A DNA stretch of 15,140 nucleotides from GCA-020344715 sp050115935 (GCA_050115935.1 JASFPO010000047.1:1-15140), one strand, 5' to 3'; numbered from the stretch's first letter, positions 1 to 7,326 are shown. Made by a program: numbers and translations. The notes: generated from the sequence alone by a model not told the origin.

Positions 1-2
1 GA

Positions 3-74
3 TTTGTCGCAAAATTGATTCTCATGTCAAAAGCAACTCAATCTGAAAAGCGAGCTTCCGCGAGTAGGATGTAG
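3..74 (+). CDS. possible 3' end of an upstream gene
   Basis: A reading frame is open from the left edge to a TAG at 72-74, in the same frame as the flippase that starts at 81. It encodes about 23 residues ending in a basic, Ser/Ala-rich tail and contains an ATG at 24. It may be the tail of a gene lying mostly outside the window, or chance. Too little is present to name a family. Confidence 0.2.
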   Translation, partial: FVAKLILMSKATQSEKRASASRM

Positions 75-80
75 GCTCTT

Positions 81-1655
81 TTGGAAAAAGCATTGAAAAT
101 GGGCAGGAGTTCAGCAGCTGGAAGTTTCCAGCTGTTTACAGGTACCGCAATATCGACCGTAATAATGGCTGTTGGCACGATAATTCTGGCAAGACTCTTG
201 ATGCCAGACGAATATGGTTTATACTCCATTGTTTTAATTCCATCACTAACGATAAGCCTATTCCGGGACTGGGGTGTAGACTCAGCAATGACAAGATACA
301 TAGCCCATCTTAGAGCTGCAAATAAGGACGAGAAAATACGTGACATAATCACTGCGGGTGTAGTTTTCGAATTCACAACAGGATTAGCAATGTCCTTCTT
401 TTCATTGCTACTGGCAGGCTTTATAGCCTCAACAGTCTTTCGTAGACCTGAATCAGCCTCCCTGATATCGATAGCATCAATGGCGATCTTTTCAGGATCG
501 TTGCTTAGAGCATCCTTGTCAAGTTTCATAGGTTTTGAACGAATGGAGTTCAACAGTTTTACGATGATATGTCAAGCAACAGTGAAAAGCGTGTTATCGC
601 CATTGCTAGTTTTTCTTGGATTCGGAGTCCTAGGAGCAGTTTTGGGGTATACTTTCTCATTTTTGGTGGCAGGTGTCATAAGTTTGTTAGTGCTTTACTT
701 CCTTCTTTTTAGAAATCTGAAAAGAGATTCGCATCAACTACGGATATTAGAGACATTGAGAGAAATGTTGCGCTATGGAGCCCCTCTTTCAGTTTCCTCC
801 ATTCTGGAAGGATTCTTTGTGCAGTTCTATGGATTTATGATGGCATTCTTCTCCAGTAATATTTTGATAGGCAATTATCATGCAGCAAAGAACTTTGCAG
901 TGATCCTGACGTTTTTCACATTCCCGATTTCGACTGTGTTGTTCCCAGCTTTCGCAAAACTAGATTCAAGGAAGGAACAGGAACTTTTGAAAACCGTTTT
1001 TGCGTCCTCTGTTAAATATACTGCCTTGCTTTTGGTACCCGCCACTATAGCTGTTATGGTTTTATCAAAACCTATGATCAACTCACTATTTGGAGAACAA
1101 TATGTTTACGCTCCTCTTTTCCTCACACTATATGTTATAGGTAATTTGTTCGCGGTTTTTGGGAGCCTAAGTATGGTAAGCTTTCTGCGAGGTGTAGGTG
1201 AAACAAAAATGCTAATGAAACTAAGCATATTAACGCTGTCCTGCGGTCTTCCCTTGGCTTTCATTTTAATTCCAATATTGGGCATCGTAGGTGTAATACT
1301 TGGAAATCTCCTTGCAGGTTTGCCAAGTATGATTTGGGGGCTTCATTGGATATGGAAACAATATGAAGCCAAGGCAGACTTTAAATCATCCGCGAGAATA
1401 TTGATAGCATCGGTCATAGCAGCCGTAACAGGGTATCTATCCATAAGCTTAGTTGATGTATCTGACTGGATTGAACTCACAGCAGGAGGAATAATTTTCT
1501 TGGCAATCTATATTATTGCGGCAACCATCATCGGAGCAATAAGTCATAAGGATATCGATAATCTCAAAACTGTATCCTCGGGATTGGGGTTCATTTCAAC
1601 TCTGATGAACATCCCTTTGGTTTTAGTAGAAAAGTTGCAAAAGCTAATCACATGA
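81..1655 (+). CDS. polysaccharide/lipid-linked oligosaccharide flippase (Wzx-like, MOP superfamily)
   Basis: Predicted multi-pass membrane protein of 524 residues, the usual size for Wzx/RfbX-type flippases, which move undecaprenyl- or dolichol-linked sugars across the membrane. The sequence shows about 12-14 hydrophobic segments separated by short basic loops. An N-terminal stretch (about residues 13-55) has the family look: a Gly-Ser-Phe helix, then LARLLMPDEYGLYS, which matches the typical 'ar.L.p.eyGly' pattern. A second helix bundle begins near residue 235 with a RYGAPLSVSS-type motif, consistent with the two pseudo-symmetric halves of the fold. The start is TTG at 81; an in-frame ATG lies at 99 and neither has a strong ribosome site. 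It is the first gene of a same-strand group with an archaeosortase and a GT2 glycosyltransferase, which fits a role in exporting glycan for surface glycoproteins. The sugar substrate cannot be told. Confidence 0.85.
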   Translation: MEKALKMGRSSAAGSFQLFTGTAISTVIMAVGTIILARLLMPDEYGLYSIVLIPSLTISLFRDWGVDSAMTRYIAHLRAANKDEKIRDIITAGVVFEFTTGLAMSFFSLLLAGFIASTVFRRPESASLISIASMAIFSGSLLRASLSSFIGFERMEFNSFTMICQATVKSVLSPLLVFLGFGVLGAVLGYTFSFLVAGVISLLVLYFLLFRNLKRDSHQLRILETLREMLRYGAPLSVSSILEGFFVQFYGFMMAFFSSNILIGNYHAAKNFAVILTFFTFPISTVLFPAFAKLDSRKEQELLKTVFASSVKYTALLLVPATIAVMVLSKPMINSLFGEQYVYAPLFLTLYVIGNLFAVFGSLSMVSFLRGVGETKMLMKLSILTLSCGLPLAFILIPILGIVGVILGNLLAGLPSMIWGLHWIWKQYEAKADFKSSARILIASVIAAVTGYLSISLVDVSDWIELTAGGIIFLAIYIIAATIIGAISHKDIDNLKTVSSGLGFISTLMNIPLVLVEKLQKLIT

Positions 1656-1674
1656 GGGAAAATGAAGTCATATA

Positions 1675-1687
1675 TCTTCTTTTTTTT
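1675..1687 (+). terminator. T-rich terminator after the flippase gene
   Basis: A pyrimidine run ending in eight consecutive T (1680-1687) begins about 20 bases after the flippase stop, in the gap before the sortase gene. Archaeal RNA polymerase terminates at T-rich tracts without needing a hairpin. If active, it would separate the flippase transcript from the sortase transcript. Confidence 0.4.
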
Positions 1688-1784
1688 GCATTCTCTAATA
1701 TGAATGATCTTAGTCTTCAGAGAGGAAAAAAAATAACTGCAATACGCTCTCGAACTTGTGACCTACAGTAGGAAGGGCAGAATT

Positions 1785-3818
1785 ATGCGGGTTTTCCGGA
1801 GATTTTCAGGAATTGCGAGAAATGCGCCTCTTGCTGTAATGTCATTTTCTCTCATAACACTAACTACAGCGGTAGTTTACTGGCAAGATTTTGCAGTGCT
1901 TGCAAATGAAGCTTTAGAAAATGACGCCATGAGCCATTTGTTTCTGATACCAGTTTTTGTGTTCTATTTGATTTACCGCAGGAGGAGAATGCTCAAAGCT
2001 TCAATTTTGTGTCACAATTCTTCAACAAGAGCACAGTATGTTCACATTAACGAGATCTTTGGTCTTTCACTTTGTCTTCTTGCTCTAGTCTTATACTGGT
2101 ATGGCAACTACACTTTTTATACCTTAGAATACCATCTTGTCTCACTTATTGCATTCGTTGTCGGAGTGATACTTGTTCTATTCAACTTGAAAACTCTGAT
2201 AACTTTAATCCCAATCATCTCATTCCTTATCTTTCTGATACCAATACCTTCTAACCTCACCTTCTCTGCTGGAGCTCTACTCGGAAACTTCACTGCACAA
2301 ACCGCGCATGCCCTATTAAAAACAATAGGCATACCTGTTACACTGTCTCACGAATATGGGCCACCCATCTTAACAATTGATGATTCTACAACGCACTATT
2401 TCGAGTTCGCCATAGACATCCCGTGCTCTGGAATCTACTCGCTAATTGCGTTCGTCGCTTTTGCAGCTTTCATAGCCTACATCATTAAAGGCTCAATGCT
2501 TAAGAAAGCCACTCTCTTCTCTCTCGGTTTCATGATTTTATCAATTCTCAACGTCTTTCGAATATCACTAATCATCTCCATAGCCTACTGGTTTGGCGAA
2601 GAAATTGCCATGACAATATTCCACGTCTTCTCAGGATGGATCCTCATCTTTCTCGGAATATTACTACTACTAGTAATCGGTGAAAGACTTCTACATCTGC
2701 GAATTTTTGCAGGCTCAAGCCATGCTTCCTCATGCACAGAATGCAGTCAGAACAGAATGGAGCGCAAAGCCTTTTGCCTCAACTGTGGAACACAGCTAAA
2801 AAGTCCACATTTGAAGTTTGCTAACAGATTTTGGATAAAGACCGTATGTTTATTGCTTATCTCTTGTCTTGTAATGATGAGCATTCAAGCGCCTGTCTTC
2901 GCTCTTGCGCAAGGAATAACCATAACAAGCTCTGATCCTGAAATGTGCGTTGATGCCTTTCCTCAAATTGCTGAATATCAACTTAAATTTCTTTACAGAG
3001 ACCAAAACTTTGAAAAAATATCTCACCAAGATGCCTCGTTGCTGTACGCATATATATCCTTGAACGTCTCAGATCCAACAGTTTATGTACTCGTCCAAGT
3101 TGCTGGTTCAATAACAAATCTCCACAGTTGGGAAGTGTGTCTGGTTACTGAGCAAACGTCTCGCGGACTTGCTCCACTGGCAACAGTGCAGGATTTGAGA
3201 GACGTCCAGCTCTTGCAAAACCCACCAATAACTGCTCGCTACTTCACGTTTCAACATCCAAGCAATCACACGCAAGTTACTCTGTATTGGTACCAAAAGG
3301 CTCTGTTCCGAACTGGAATCACGATAGAACCAAGATACACACGGATAAGTCTAATCATTCTGACCAGAAACGCAAATGACTATCCCCAACTCGGACAAAA
3401 ATTGCTAAGAGTAGGACAGACAATTGCCGCTTATTGGGAACCAGTAAAAGCACAATCTCTTATTTCTTTAGGCATTCCAACAATACAGATTCTCTTAGTA
3501 CTGACCACACTATTCGCAATATTCCTACAAGCTACTCAATATGCAAAAGACTGGAGGAGAAGGAAGACAAACCTCAGAATTTTTGAGAAACTGGCCTCAC
3601 CAAAAGAAAAACTGCTTTACCAAACCATTAAGGAATTAAGCCAAAAAACTAAGGAAATCACCGCTCAAAAGATTACGTCAGCCTTTGAAAAGGTTGTAGA
3701 CAAGGCAACCAAATTAGATGAATTGATTGGCATGCTGAACAATCTCGAAAAAAATGGAATAGTCCAGACGGATATCATAAACATACAAGATCAGCCCAAA
3801 CTCGTCTGGAAGACCTAA
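1785..3818 (+). CDS. exosortase/archaeosortase-family protein fused to zinc ribbon, EpsI-like domain and cytosolic tail
   Basis: Membrane cysteine transpeptidase-like enzyme expected to cleave C-terminal sorting signals of exported proteins and pass them to a lipid or other acceptor. Numbered from ATG 1785 (677 residues): about eight membrane helices fill residues 15-300. The catalytic Cys214 sits in IPCSGIYS, the conserved Arg259 in LNVFRIS and His280 in FHVFSGW, so the Cys/Arg/His set of exosortases is present. A four-cysteine zinc ribbon follows (Cys317, 320, 331, 334). A membrane helix or signal-like segment (about 350-376) leads into an extracytoplasmic domain (about 377-555) with LHSWEVCL (447-453) and LYWYQ (500-504), resembling the EpsI/DUF3485 exosortase partner. 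A further helix lies at about 561-581, then a charged cytosolic tail of about 95 residues that could form a winged helix. ATG 1785 is preferred because a purine-rich GGAAGGG lies 7 bases upstream; GTG 1758 is the alternative. Exosortase assignment is firm, domain calls after residue 310 less so, and the exact subfamily is unknown. Confidence 0.88.
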   Translation: MRVFRRFSGIARNAPLAVMSFSLITLTTAVVYWQDFAVLANEALENDAMSHLFLIPVFVFYLIYRRRRMLKASILCHNSSTRAQYVHINEIFGLSLCLLALVLYWYGNYTFYTLEYHLVSLIAFVVGVILVLFNLKTLITLIPIISFLIFLIPIPSNLTFSAGALLGNFTAQTAHALLKTIGIPVTLSHEYGPPILTIDDSTTHYFEFAIDIPCSGIYSLIAFVAFAAFIAYIIKGSMLKKATLFSLGFMILSILNVFRISLIISIAYWFGEEIAMTIFHVFSGWILIFLGILLLLVIGERLLHLRIFAGSSHASSCTECSQNRMERKAFCLNCGTQLKSPHLKFANRFWIKTVCLLLISCLVMMSIQAPVFALAQGITITSSDPEMCVDAFPQIAEYQLKFLYRDQNFEKISHQDASLLYAYISLNVSDPTVYVLVQVAGSITNLHSWEVCLVTEQTSRGLAPLATVQDLRDVQLLQNPPITARYFTFQHPSNHTQVTLYWYQKALFRTGITIEPRYTRISLIILTRNANDYPQLGQKLLRVGQTIAAYWEPVKAQSLISLGIPTIQILLVLTTLFAIFLQATQYAKDWRRRKTNLRIFEKLASPKEKLLYQTIKELSQKTKEITAQKITSAFEKVVDKATKLDELIGMLNNLEKNGIVQTDIINIQDQPKLVWKT

Positions 3819-3852
3819 TATGGAAGAAATCACAAATGTTGAGTGACAACAT

Positions 3853-4782
3853 ATGGTGCTAAAGAGATCTAATGACAACACTGTGAACAATGGAAAAACG
3901 GACAAGCAACCTGACCAAGCTACGGTTCAGTATCTTATGAAAACGCTTAAAGATTTACAGAAAGAGAATGAAATACTGAAACGAGAAATATTAAAATCTG
4001 AACGAAAGCCCTCAGGCAAGATCGGATCTATTATGCTTATCATCGGAACGCTGACACTTGTAGGATCGGTTGTAACTACTTCCGCGGTTCTTGCCTACAT
4101 TGGATTGGGGCTCACGTTTTGGGGAGCTCTATTTCTCTTTGCCAGACCCATCAAATTCGTGAGGGGCAGCTTACTGGACTCAACCGCGATCTCATCCTAC
4201 ACGACAATAGATAGAATAACACAAGACCTAAACTACAAGGGAAAACCAATCTATATCCCGCCATATCCAAAAGAAGCATATCTACCGGAATATCTAAGGG
4301 GACTAAAAGAGATGATAGTGTTCATCCCAGCTGAAGATGCTATCGTCATGCCAACCATCGAAGAAATGGCCAAAAAACAATTCCTACTCAAAAATCCAAA
4401 AGGAATATGCATCCCACCACCAGGTTATGGACTTGTCAGCCTTTTCGAGAGAGAACTCAAAGCTGAATTTACACAAATCAATTTAGACGAACTTTACAGC
4501 ACTTTGCCATCTATCATAGCACACAGCTTAGAACTAGCAAAAGAGATCGAAATGGGTCCTGAAAATGATCTCATTCACGTCAAGATTATCGACTCAGTAT
4601 ACCAAGATCTCTACTCAGTTGAGCAAAACATCAAGAGCATTCTCTCGATAGGTTGTCCGCTAACAAGTGCCATTGCCTGCGCTCTCGCCAAGACAACAGG
4701 AAAACCAATAATTATTGCAAAAGATTTGATCTCTTCAGATTCAAAAACCATTGAATTTTGGTATCAAACTCTGGAAGCATGA
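3853..4782 (+). CDS. uncharacterised coiled-coil, two-helix membrane protein
   Basis: I do not recognise a named family. The 309-residue product has a polar N-terminus, a predicted coiled coil at about residues 24-50 (heptad-like Leu/Lys/Glu pattern), and two adjacent membrane helices at about 57-76 and 79-97. The rest is a soluble domain of roughly 210 residues, probably cytoplasmic since both ends then lie on the same side. That domain contains proline-rich IYIPPYP and ICIPPPGYG segments and a C-terminal stretch with GCPLTSAIACALAKTTGKP. No catalytic motif is obvious. The gene begins 34 bases after the sortase stop and its stop overlaps a possible ATGA start of the next gene, so it is probably co-transcribed with the sortase and may be an accessory part of it. 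ATG 3853 lacks a clear ribosome site. Coding status is confident; function is unknown. Confidence 0.8.
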   Translation: MVLKRSNDNTVNNGKTDKQPDQATVQYLMKTLKDLQKENEILKREILKSERKPSGKIGSIMLIIGTLTLVGSVVTTSAVLAYIGLGLTFWGALFLFARPIKFVRGSLLDSTAISSYTTIDRITQDLNYKGKPIYIPPYPKEAYLPEYLRGLKEMIVFIPAEDAIVMPTIEEMAKKQFLLKNPKGICIPPPGYGLVSLFERELKAEFTQINLDELYSTLPSIIAHSLELAKEIEMGPENDLIHVKIIDSVYQDLYSVEQNIKSILSIGCPLTSAIACALAKTTGKPIIIAKDLISSDSKTIEFWYQTLEA

Positions 4783-4786
4783 TCAA

Positions 4787-4993
4787 TTGGGCTTTCCTCT
4801 TTCCCTCTGGGACATAAGCCTCTGGATTGCGGTCACGGCAATCATTCTGCTCGTAACCTCAGAACTCCTAGCACCTTACTCAGACCATTTCGGAGATTTT
4901 GTCATCGAAAAAACACGACTAAGACTAGTAGCACTGGTCTTAGGAGTTGCATTCATGGTCACAGTTTTACTGCGGATAGCCGTACCTCCTTAG
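4787..4993 (+). CDS. small two-helix membrane protein of the sortase cluster
   Basis: Unknown small protein of about 68 residues. It has two hydrophobic helices (roughly residues 9-27 and 45-63) joined by a polar loop with the motif ELLAPYSDHFG, and ends in VPP. The reading frame is open from 4751, where a TTG would overlap the upstream gene by 32 bases. TTG 4787 lies 4 bases after the upstream stop. An ATG at 4779-4781 forms an ATGA stop/start overlap with the upstream gene but is in another frame: it reads MINWAF and then goes out of frame at a run of three T (4793-4795). Adding one T there would give MINWAFPLSLWDISLW, a natural-looking membrane start, so the gene may begin at 4779 with an indel. 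Position suggests a small partner of the sortase or of the protein before it; there is no direct evidence. Confidence 0.6.
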   Translation: MGFPLSLWDISLWIAVTAIILLVTSELLAPYSDHFGDFVIEKTRLRLVALVLGVAFMVTVLLRIAVPP

Positions 4994-5000
4994 AAACCAC

Positions 5001-5035
5001 GTCTGATCGTTTTTTGTTTGAACAAAACTTCAGAC
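5001..5035 (+). repeat. two-stem inverted repeat between the small membrane gene and the glycosyltransferase gene
   Basis: The outer arms GTCTGA (5001-5006) and TCAGAC (5030-5035) are perfect complements. The inner arms TTTTGTT (5012-5018) and AACAAAA (5021-5027) are also perfect, with a two-base loop. The left side contains a run of T. It starts 8 bases after a stop codon, so it could act as a terminator or RNA-processing site for the sortase operon. Confidence 0.45.
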
Positions 5036-5143
5036 TGTCAGAATTCTCTAGAAATGTAATCTGTAACATTCCTTCTCTTGTTCCATACCACCTTTTGGGG
5101 AACCTTGACGATGATTACAGGTAGACGACAAGGAAACAAGCAA

Positions 5144-5836
5144 ATGGATATTCCAATCGTTTCAATAGTAATTCCTGCATACAATGAAGAAAAAACAATA
5201 GAGGAAATACTTGCCCGCACCAACAAGACAATGGAAACAATTGGACTTCCATACGATATCACGGTAGTGGATGATGGCTCTCTGGATAGAACAAGACTTC
5301 TAGCTGAGAGAAACAAAGCCACTGTATTAACCAATGGTAGAAATTCTGGAAAGGGACATGCTCTACGCAGAGGATTCCAAAACGCAACAGGCAACATAAT
5401 CATTACAATAGATGCAGACGGTTCTCACAAACCCGAAGAAATACCTAAACTACTAAAGACCCTACTAAACGGTGCAGACATCGTAGCTGGGTCGAGATTC
5501 CTCGGCAACCGAGAGAAAGATTCCGTTAGAAAACTCAATGTTATCGGCAATCATCTATTTAACCTACTGATCTTACTCTTGACAAGAAAACGCATCACAG
5601 ACAGCCAAACAGGCTTCAGGGCGTTCAAAAAGAAAGTATTACAAGAAATCAGAATGACTTCTGAAGGCTACGAAATTGAAACAGAATTAACAATGAAAAC
5701 TCTAAGAAATGGTTATCTGCTTCAAGAGGAGCCGATAACATGCGAAAAGCGAAGAGACGGCAACTCCCACTTGAATCCACTTCGAGACGGTCTTAAGATA
5801 TTAAAGAACATAGTAAAAGCAAGTATATTCGAATAA
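5144..5836 (+). CDS. GT2 glycosyltransferase, dolichol-phosphate mannose/glucose synthase-like
   Basis: Cytosolic GT-A-fold enzyme that probably transfers a sugar from a nucleotide donor to dolichyl phosphate, feeding surface-protein glycosylation. Numbered from ATG 5144 (230 residues): VSIVIPAYNEE at 6-16, VVDDGS at 41-46, the metal-binding DAD at 90-92 within IDADGSHKPEEI, GSRFLG at 116-121, and DSQTGFRAFKK at 153-163. The last resembles the SGFR-type motif of Dpm1-like enzymes. There is no C-terminal membrane domain, so it is the short soluble class. The open frame extends upstream to ATG 5111 and TTG 5078. ATG 5144 is preferred because the family fold begins right after it and an AAGGAAA-type purine stretch lies about 8 bases ahead. 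The neighbouring flippase and sortase support a role in glycan assembly for exported proteins. The donor sugar cannot be told. Confidence 0.87.
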   Translation: MDIPIVSIVIPAYNEEKTIEEILARTNKTMETIGLPYDITVVDDGSLDRTRLLAERNKATVLTNGRNSGKGHALRRGFQNATGNIIITIDADGSHKPEEIPKLLKTLLNGADIVAGSRFLGNREKDSVRKLNVIGNHLFNLLILLLTRKRITDSQTGFRAFKKKVLQEIRMTSEGYEIETELTMKTLRNGYLLQEEPITCEKRRDGNSHLNPLRDGLKILKNIVKASIFE

Positions 5837-5884
5837 ACTGAACCAAGCCAGCGTCCAGATAGGACTATTCACCCAATTTTCCAG

Positions 5885-5905
5885 AAAACCTAACCATAAG
5901 GTTTT
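5885..5905 (+). repeat. 7-bp inverted repeat before the sorting-signal protein gene
   Basis: AAAACCT (5885-5891) and AGGTTTT (5899-5905) are perfect complements around a 7-base loop. The right arm runs directly into a TATA-like element (5902-5909). It could be a terminator for the glycosyltransferase gene, ending in four T, or an operator over the next promoter. Confidence 0.4.
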
Positions 5906-5909
5906 ATAT
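5902..5909 (+). promoter_or_regulatory. TATA-like element before the sorting-signal protein gene
   Basis: TTTATATT lies only 7 bases before ATG 5916 but 22 bases before an in-frame TTG at 5931. If this is the real TATA box, transcription would begin near 5928-5932. The protein would then start at TTG 5931 (leaderless) or TTG 5940 rather than at ATG 5916. Confidence 0.4.
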
Positions 5910-5915
5910 TCCAGA

Positions 5916-6527
5916 ATGACGAAAGCAGAGTTGATACGATTGACAAAGCTGAAGCATAAGCTTTCATTAGCGATCATAATGCTAAGTTTGCAACTACTAG
6001 TTTTTGTCAGCATTGTCTATGCGCCGTGGCAGACAATAAGCACAGGCTATGCTATAGCCACAAACTACCACGGAATTGACATTCTTCCGGGCATCCCTGT
6101 GACTGCAACCGCAGGAACCACTGATGACAGCGTGACAAAGGTGACATTCAGATGGCACAGACCTCCAGATGGAAATGGACCCATAGCATGGGAAGTTGAA
6201 GTTTCTCCACTCTCAATTAGTCCCTATCCTCCACCAAATGTTCCTCAAGAGGTCATTGATTATGCGAATTCTACGACAATTTGGTATGCCCAAAACACTC
6301 AAGTTCCTGATGAAATAGGTGATTGGGGAATTCAAGTCTTTTTCCAAGACAGTGAAGGAAAGGATAGAGCTGGGGTAGAAGATGTCGTAAAAATCAGAGC
6401 AGAATCTGTCAACGTAATACCTGAGATACCCTTTGGAACGATCGGAGCAGCGGCAGCAATGATAATGGCGTTGACGCTCTTTGCCCTAAAGAAAAAGAAA
6501 ACACTGAAGATTCCGCGAATTCTCTAG
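5916..6527 (+). CDS. exported protein with PEF-CTERM-like C-terminal sorting signal
   Basis: Probable surface protein and candidate substrate of the archaeosortase encoded 2 kb upstream. The 203-residue product (from ATG 5916) has a basic N-terminus and a signal-peptide or membrane helix at about residues 15-36. A beta-rich, proline-containing ectodomain of about 125 residues follows, with the N-glycosylation-type sequon NST at 118-120. The C-terminus has the three-part sorting signal: PEIPFG at 169-174, a hydrophobic helix at about 175-191, and a basic KKKK cluster at 192-195. This layout matches the archaeal PEF-CTERM class (typically a PEF-type motif, helix, then Arg/Lys), here with Ile in place of Phe. 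The ectodomain belongs to no family I recognise. In-frame TTG codons at 5931 and 5940 fit the upstream TATA box better than ATG 5916. The sorting signal is clear by eye; the substrate relationship is inferred. Confidence 0.82.
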   Translation: MTKAELIRLTKLKHKLSLAIIMLSLQLLVFVSIVYAPWQTISTGYAIATNYHGIDILPGIPVTATAGTTDDSVTKVTFRWHRPPDGNGPIAWEVEVSPLSISPYPPPNVPQEVIDYANSTTIWYAQNTQVPDEIGDWGIQVFFQDSEGKDRAGVEDVVKIRAESVNVIPEIPFGTIGAAAAMIMALTLFALKKKKTLKIPRIL

Positions 6528-6554
6528 ATATAGCAATAAACGAACAAGCCCACA

Positions 6555-6599
6555 ATCGATTGGTTATTCTGTCAGTATTGAAATCTGACGGCCAACGAT
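6555..6599. repeat. nested inverted repeat in the convergent intergenic region
   Basis: The outer arms ATCGATTGG (6555-6563, one bulged A) and CCAACGAT (6592-6599) pair. Within them GTCAG (6571-6575) and CTGAC (6585-6589) pair around a 9-base loop. It sits between the + gene ending at 6527 and the - gene ending at 6764, so it may be a two-way transcription end or the core of a small RNA. Confidence 0.45.
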
Positions 6600-6763
6600 G
6601 TCGAGCGCAAGCAATTCTGTTTTTCAGTTCTCAAACTATCAAAAAATCGAGAGATTAATTCCCGAGAAAGACGATGTCTATGCATAGAAGGAGTCACAAC
6701 TATTATCCTGAATTTGAAAGCATGATCTGCTACTTGTTGAAGATCTACATGATTGGGTGAAGC

Positions 6764-7231
6764 TCAGGAACTTCCTACTACGGTTGTATCGAAAATAAAG
6801 CTTGCTATTCCTTGAACATCAGACGAAATCTCTAAAGTGAATATCACTTCATGGACCTCATCTGCATCAATAACTTGTCCCGCGTAATCCCAGCTAAAAT
6901 CTATATAATCTGCGGCATTTGAGGGATTCCAATTGGACGCATACATTGTTAGAGTTGCGCCAGAATTTCCTTCGTTTCTTATGTAAACTTTGATGTTCTT
7001 ACTTGAGTTGATGTCTAAAATGCCCCAATCAACAAAGGAAACTTCATTTGTACAATTTTCATTCCAATACACTCCTACACCTATAGTCCTCATCGAACCC
7101 GTGTTGCTAATCGTCTTGTCTGCTACCAAGGGTGAGACAACCTGACTTATGACACTAAGAGCGAAAATATATACAAGTAGCACAAGGGTGGCGATAGCAA
7201 CTGTGAACTCGTTTCTCCTAATAGTAACCAT
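6764..7231 (-). CDS. membrane-anchored exported beta-rich protein, paralogue of the gene at 7327-7815
   Basis: Function unknown. The 155-residue product has a short basic N-terminus, one hydrophobic helix (about residues 10-35), and an extracytoplasmic domain of about 115 residues that looks like an Ig-like or CARDB-like beta sandwich. Recognisable landmarks are GVYWNENC near residue 53, a DWG turn, YIRNEGNSG, SNWNPS, FSWDYAGQ and a closing GIASFIFD strand. No C-terminal membrane anchor is present, so it is held by the N-terminal helix, or released if that is cleaved. The neighbouring gene upstream encodes the same domain, with matching landmarks in the same order, so the pair arose by tandem duplication. 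ATG at 7231 is a good start: a TATA box lies about 20 bases upstream. The gene may be transcribed separately from its paralogue, since it has its own promoter. Confidence 0.75.
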   Translation of the reverse strand: MVTIRRNEFTVAIATLVLLVYIFALSVISQVVSPLVADKTISNTGSMRTIGVGVYWNENCTNEVSFVDWGILDINSSKNIKVYIRNEGNSGATLTMYASNWNPSNAADYIDFSWDYAGQVIDADEVHEVIFTLEISSDVQGIASFIFDTTVVGSS

Positions 7232-7245
7232 TTCAAAACACTGAA

Positions 7246-7258
7246 CTTATAATATATA
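7246..7258 (-). promoter_or_regulatory. TATA box of the 7231 gene
   Basis: On the minus strand the sequence reads TATATATTATAAG, centred about 21 bases ahead of the ATG at 7231. No ribosome site lies between. This spacing suggests a leaderless or very short-leader transcript. Confidence 0.5.
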
Positions 7259-7326
7259 GTAAGACTTAATAAATCTTATTGACTGTCTGTTCTACAAATA
7301 TACAAGAATCCAAATCAACCTATGAG

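Noticed and set aside
38..553. 171-codon minus-strand frame
   Set aside because: Antisense to the clear flippase gene, and no family resemblance.
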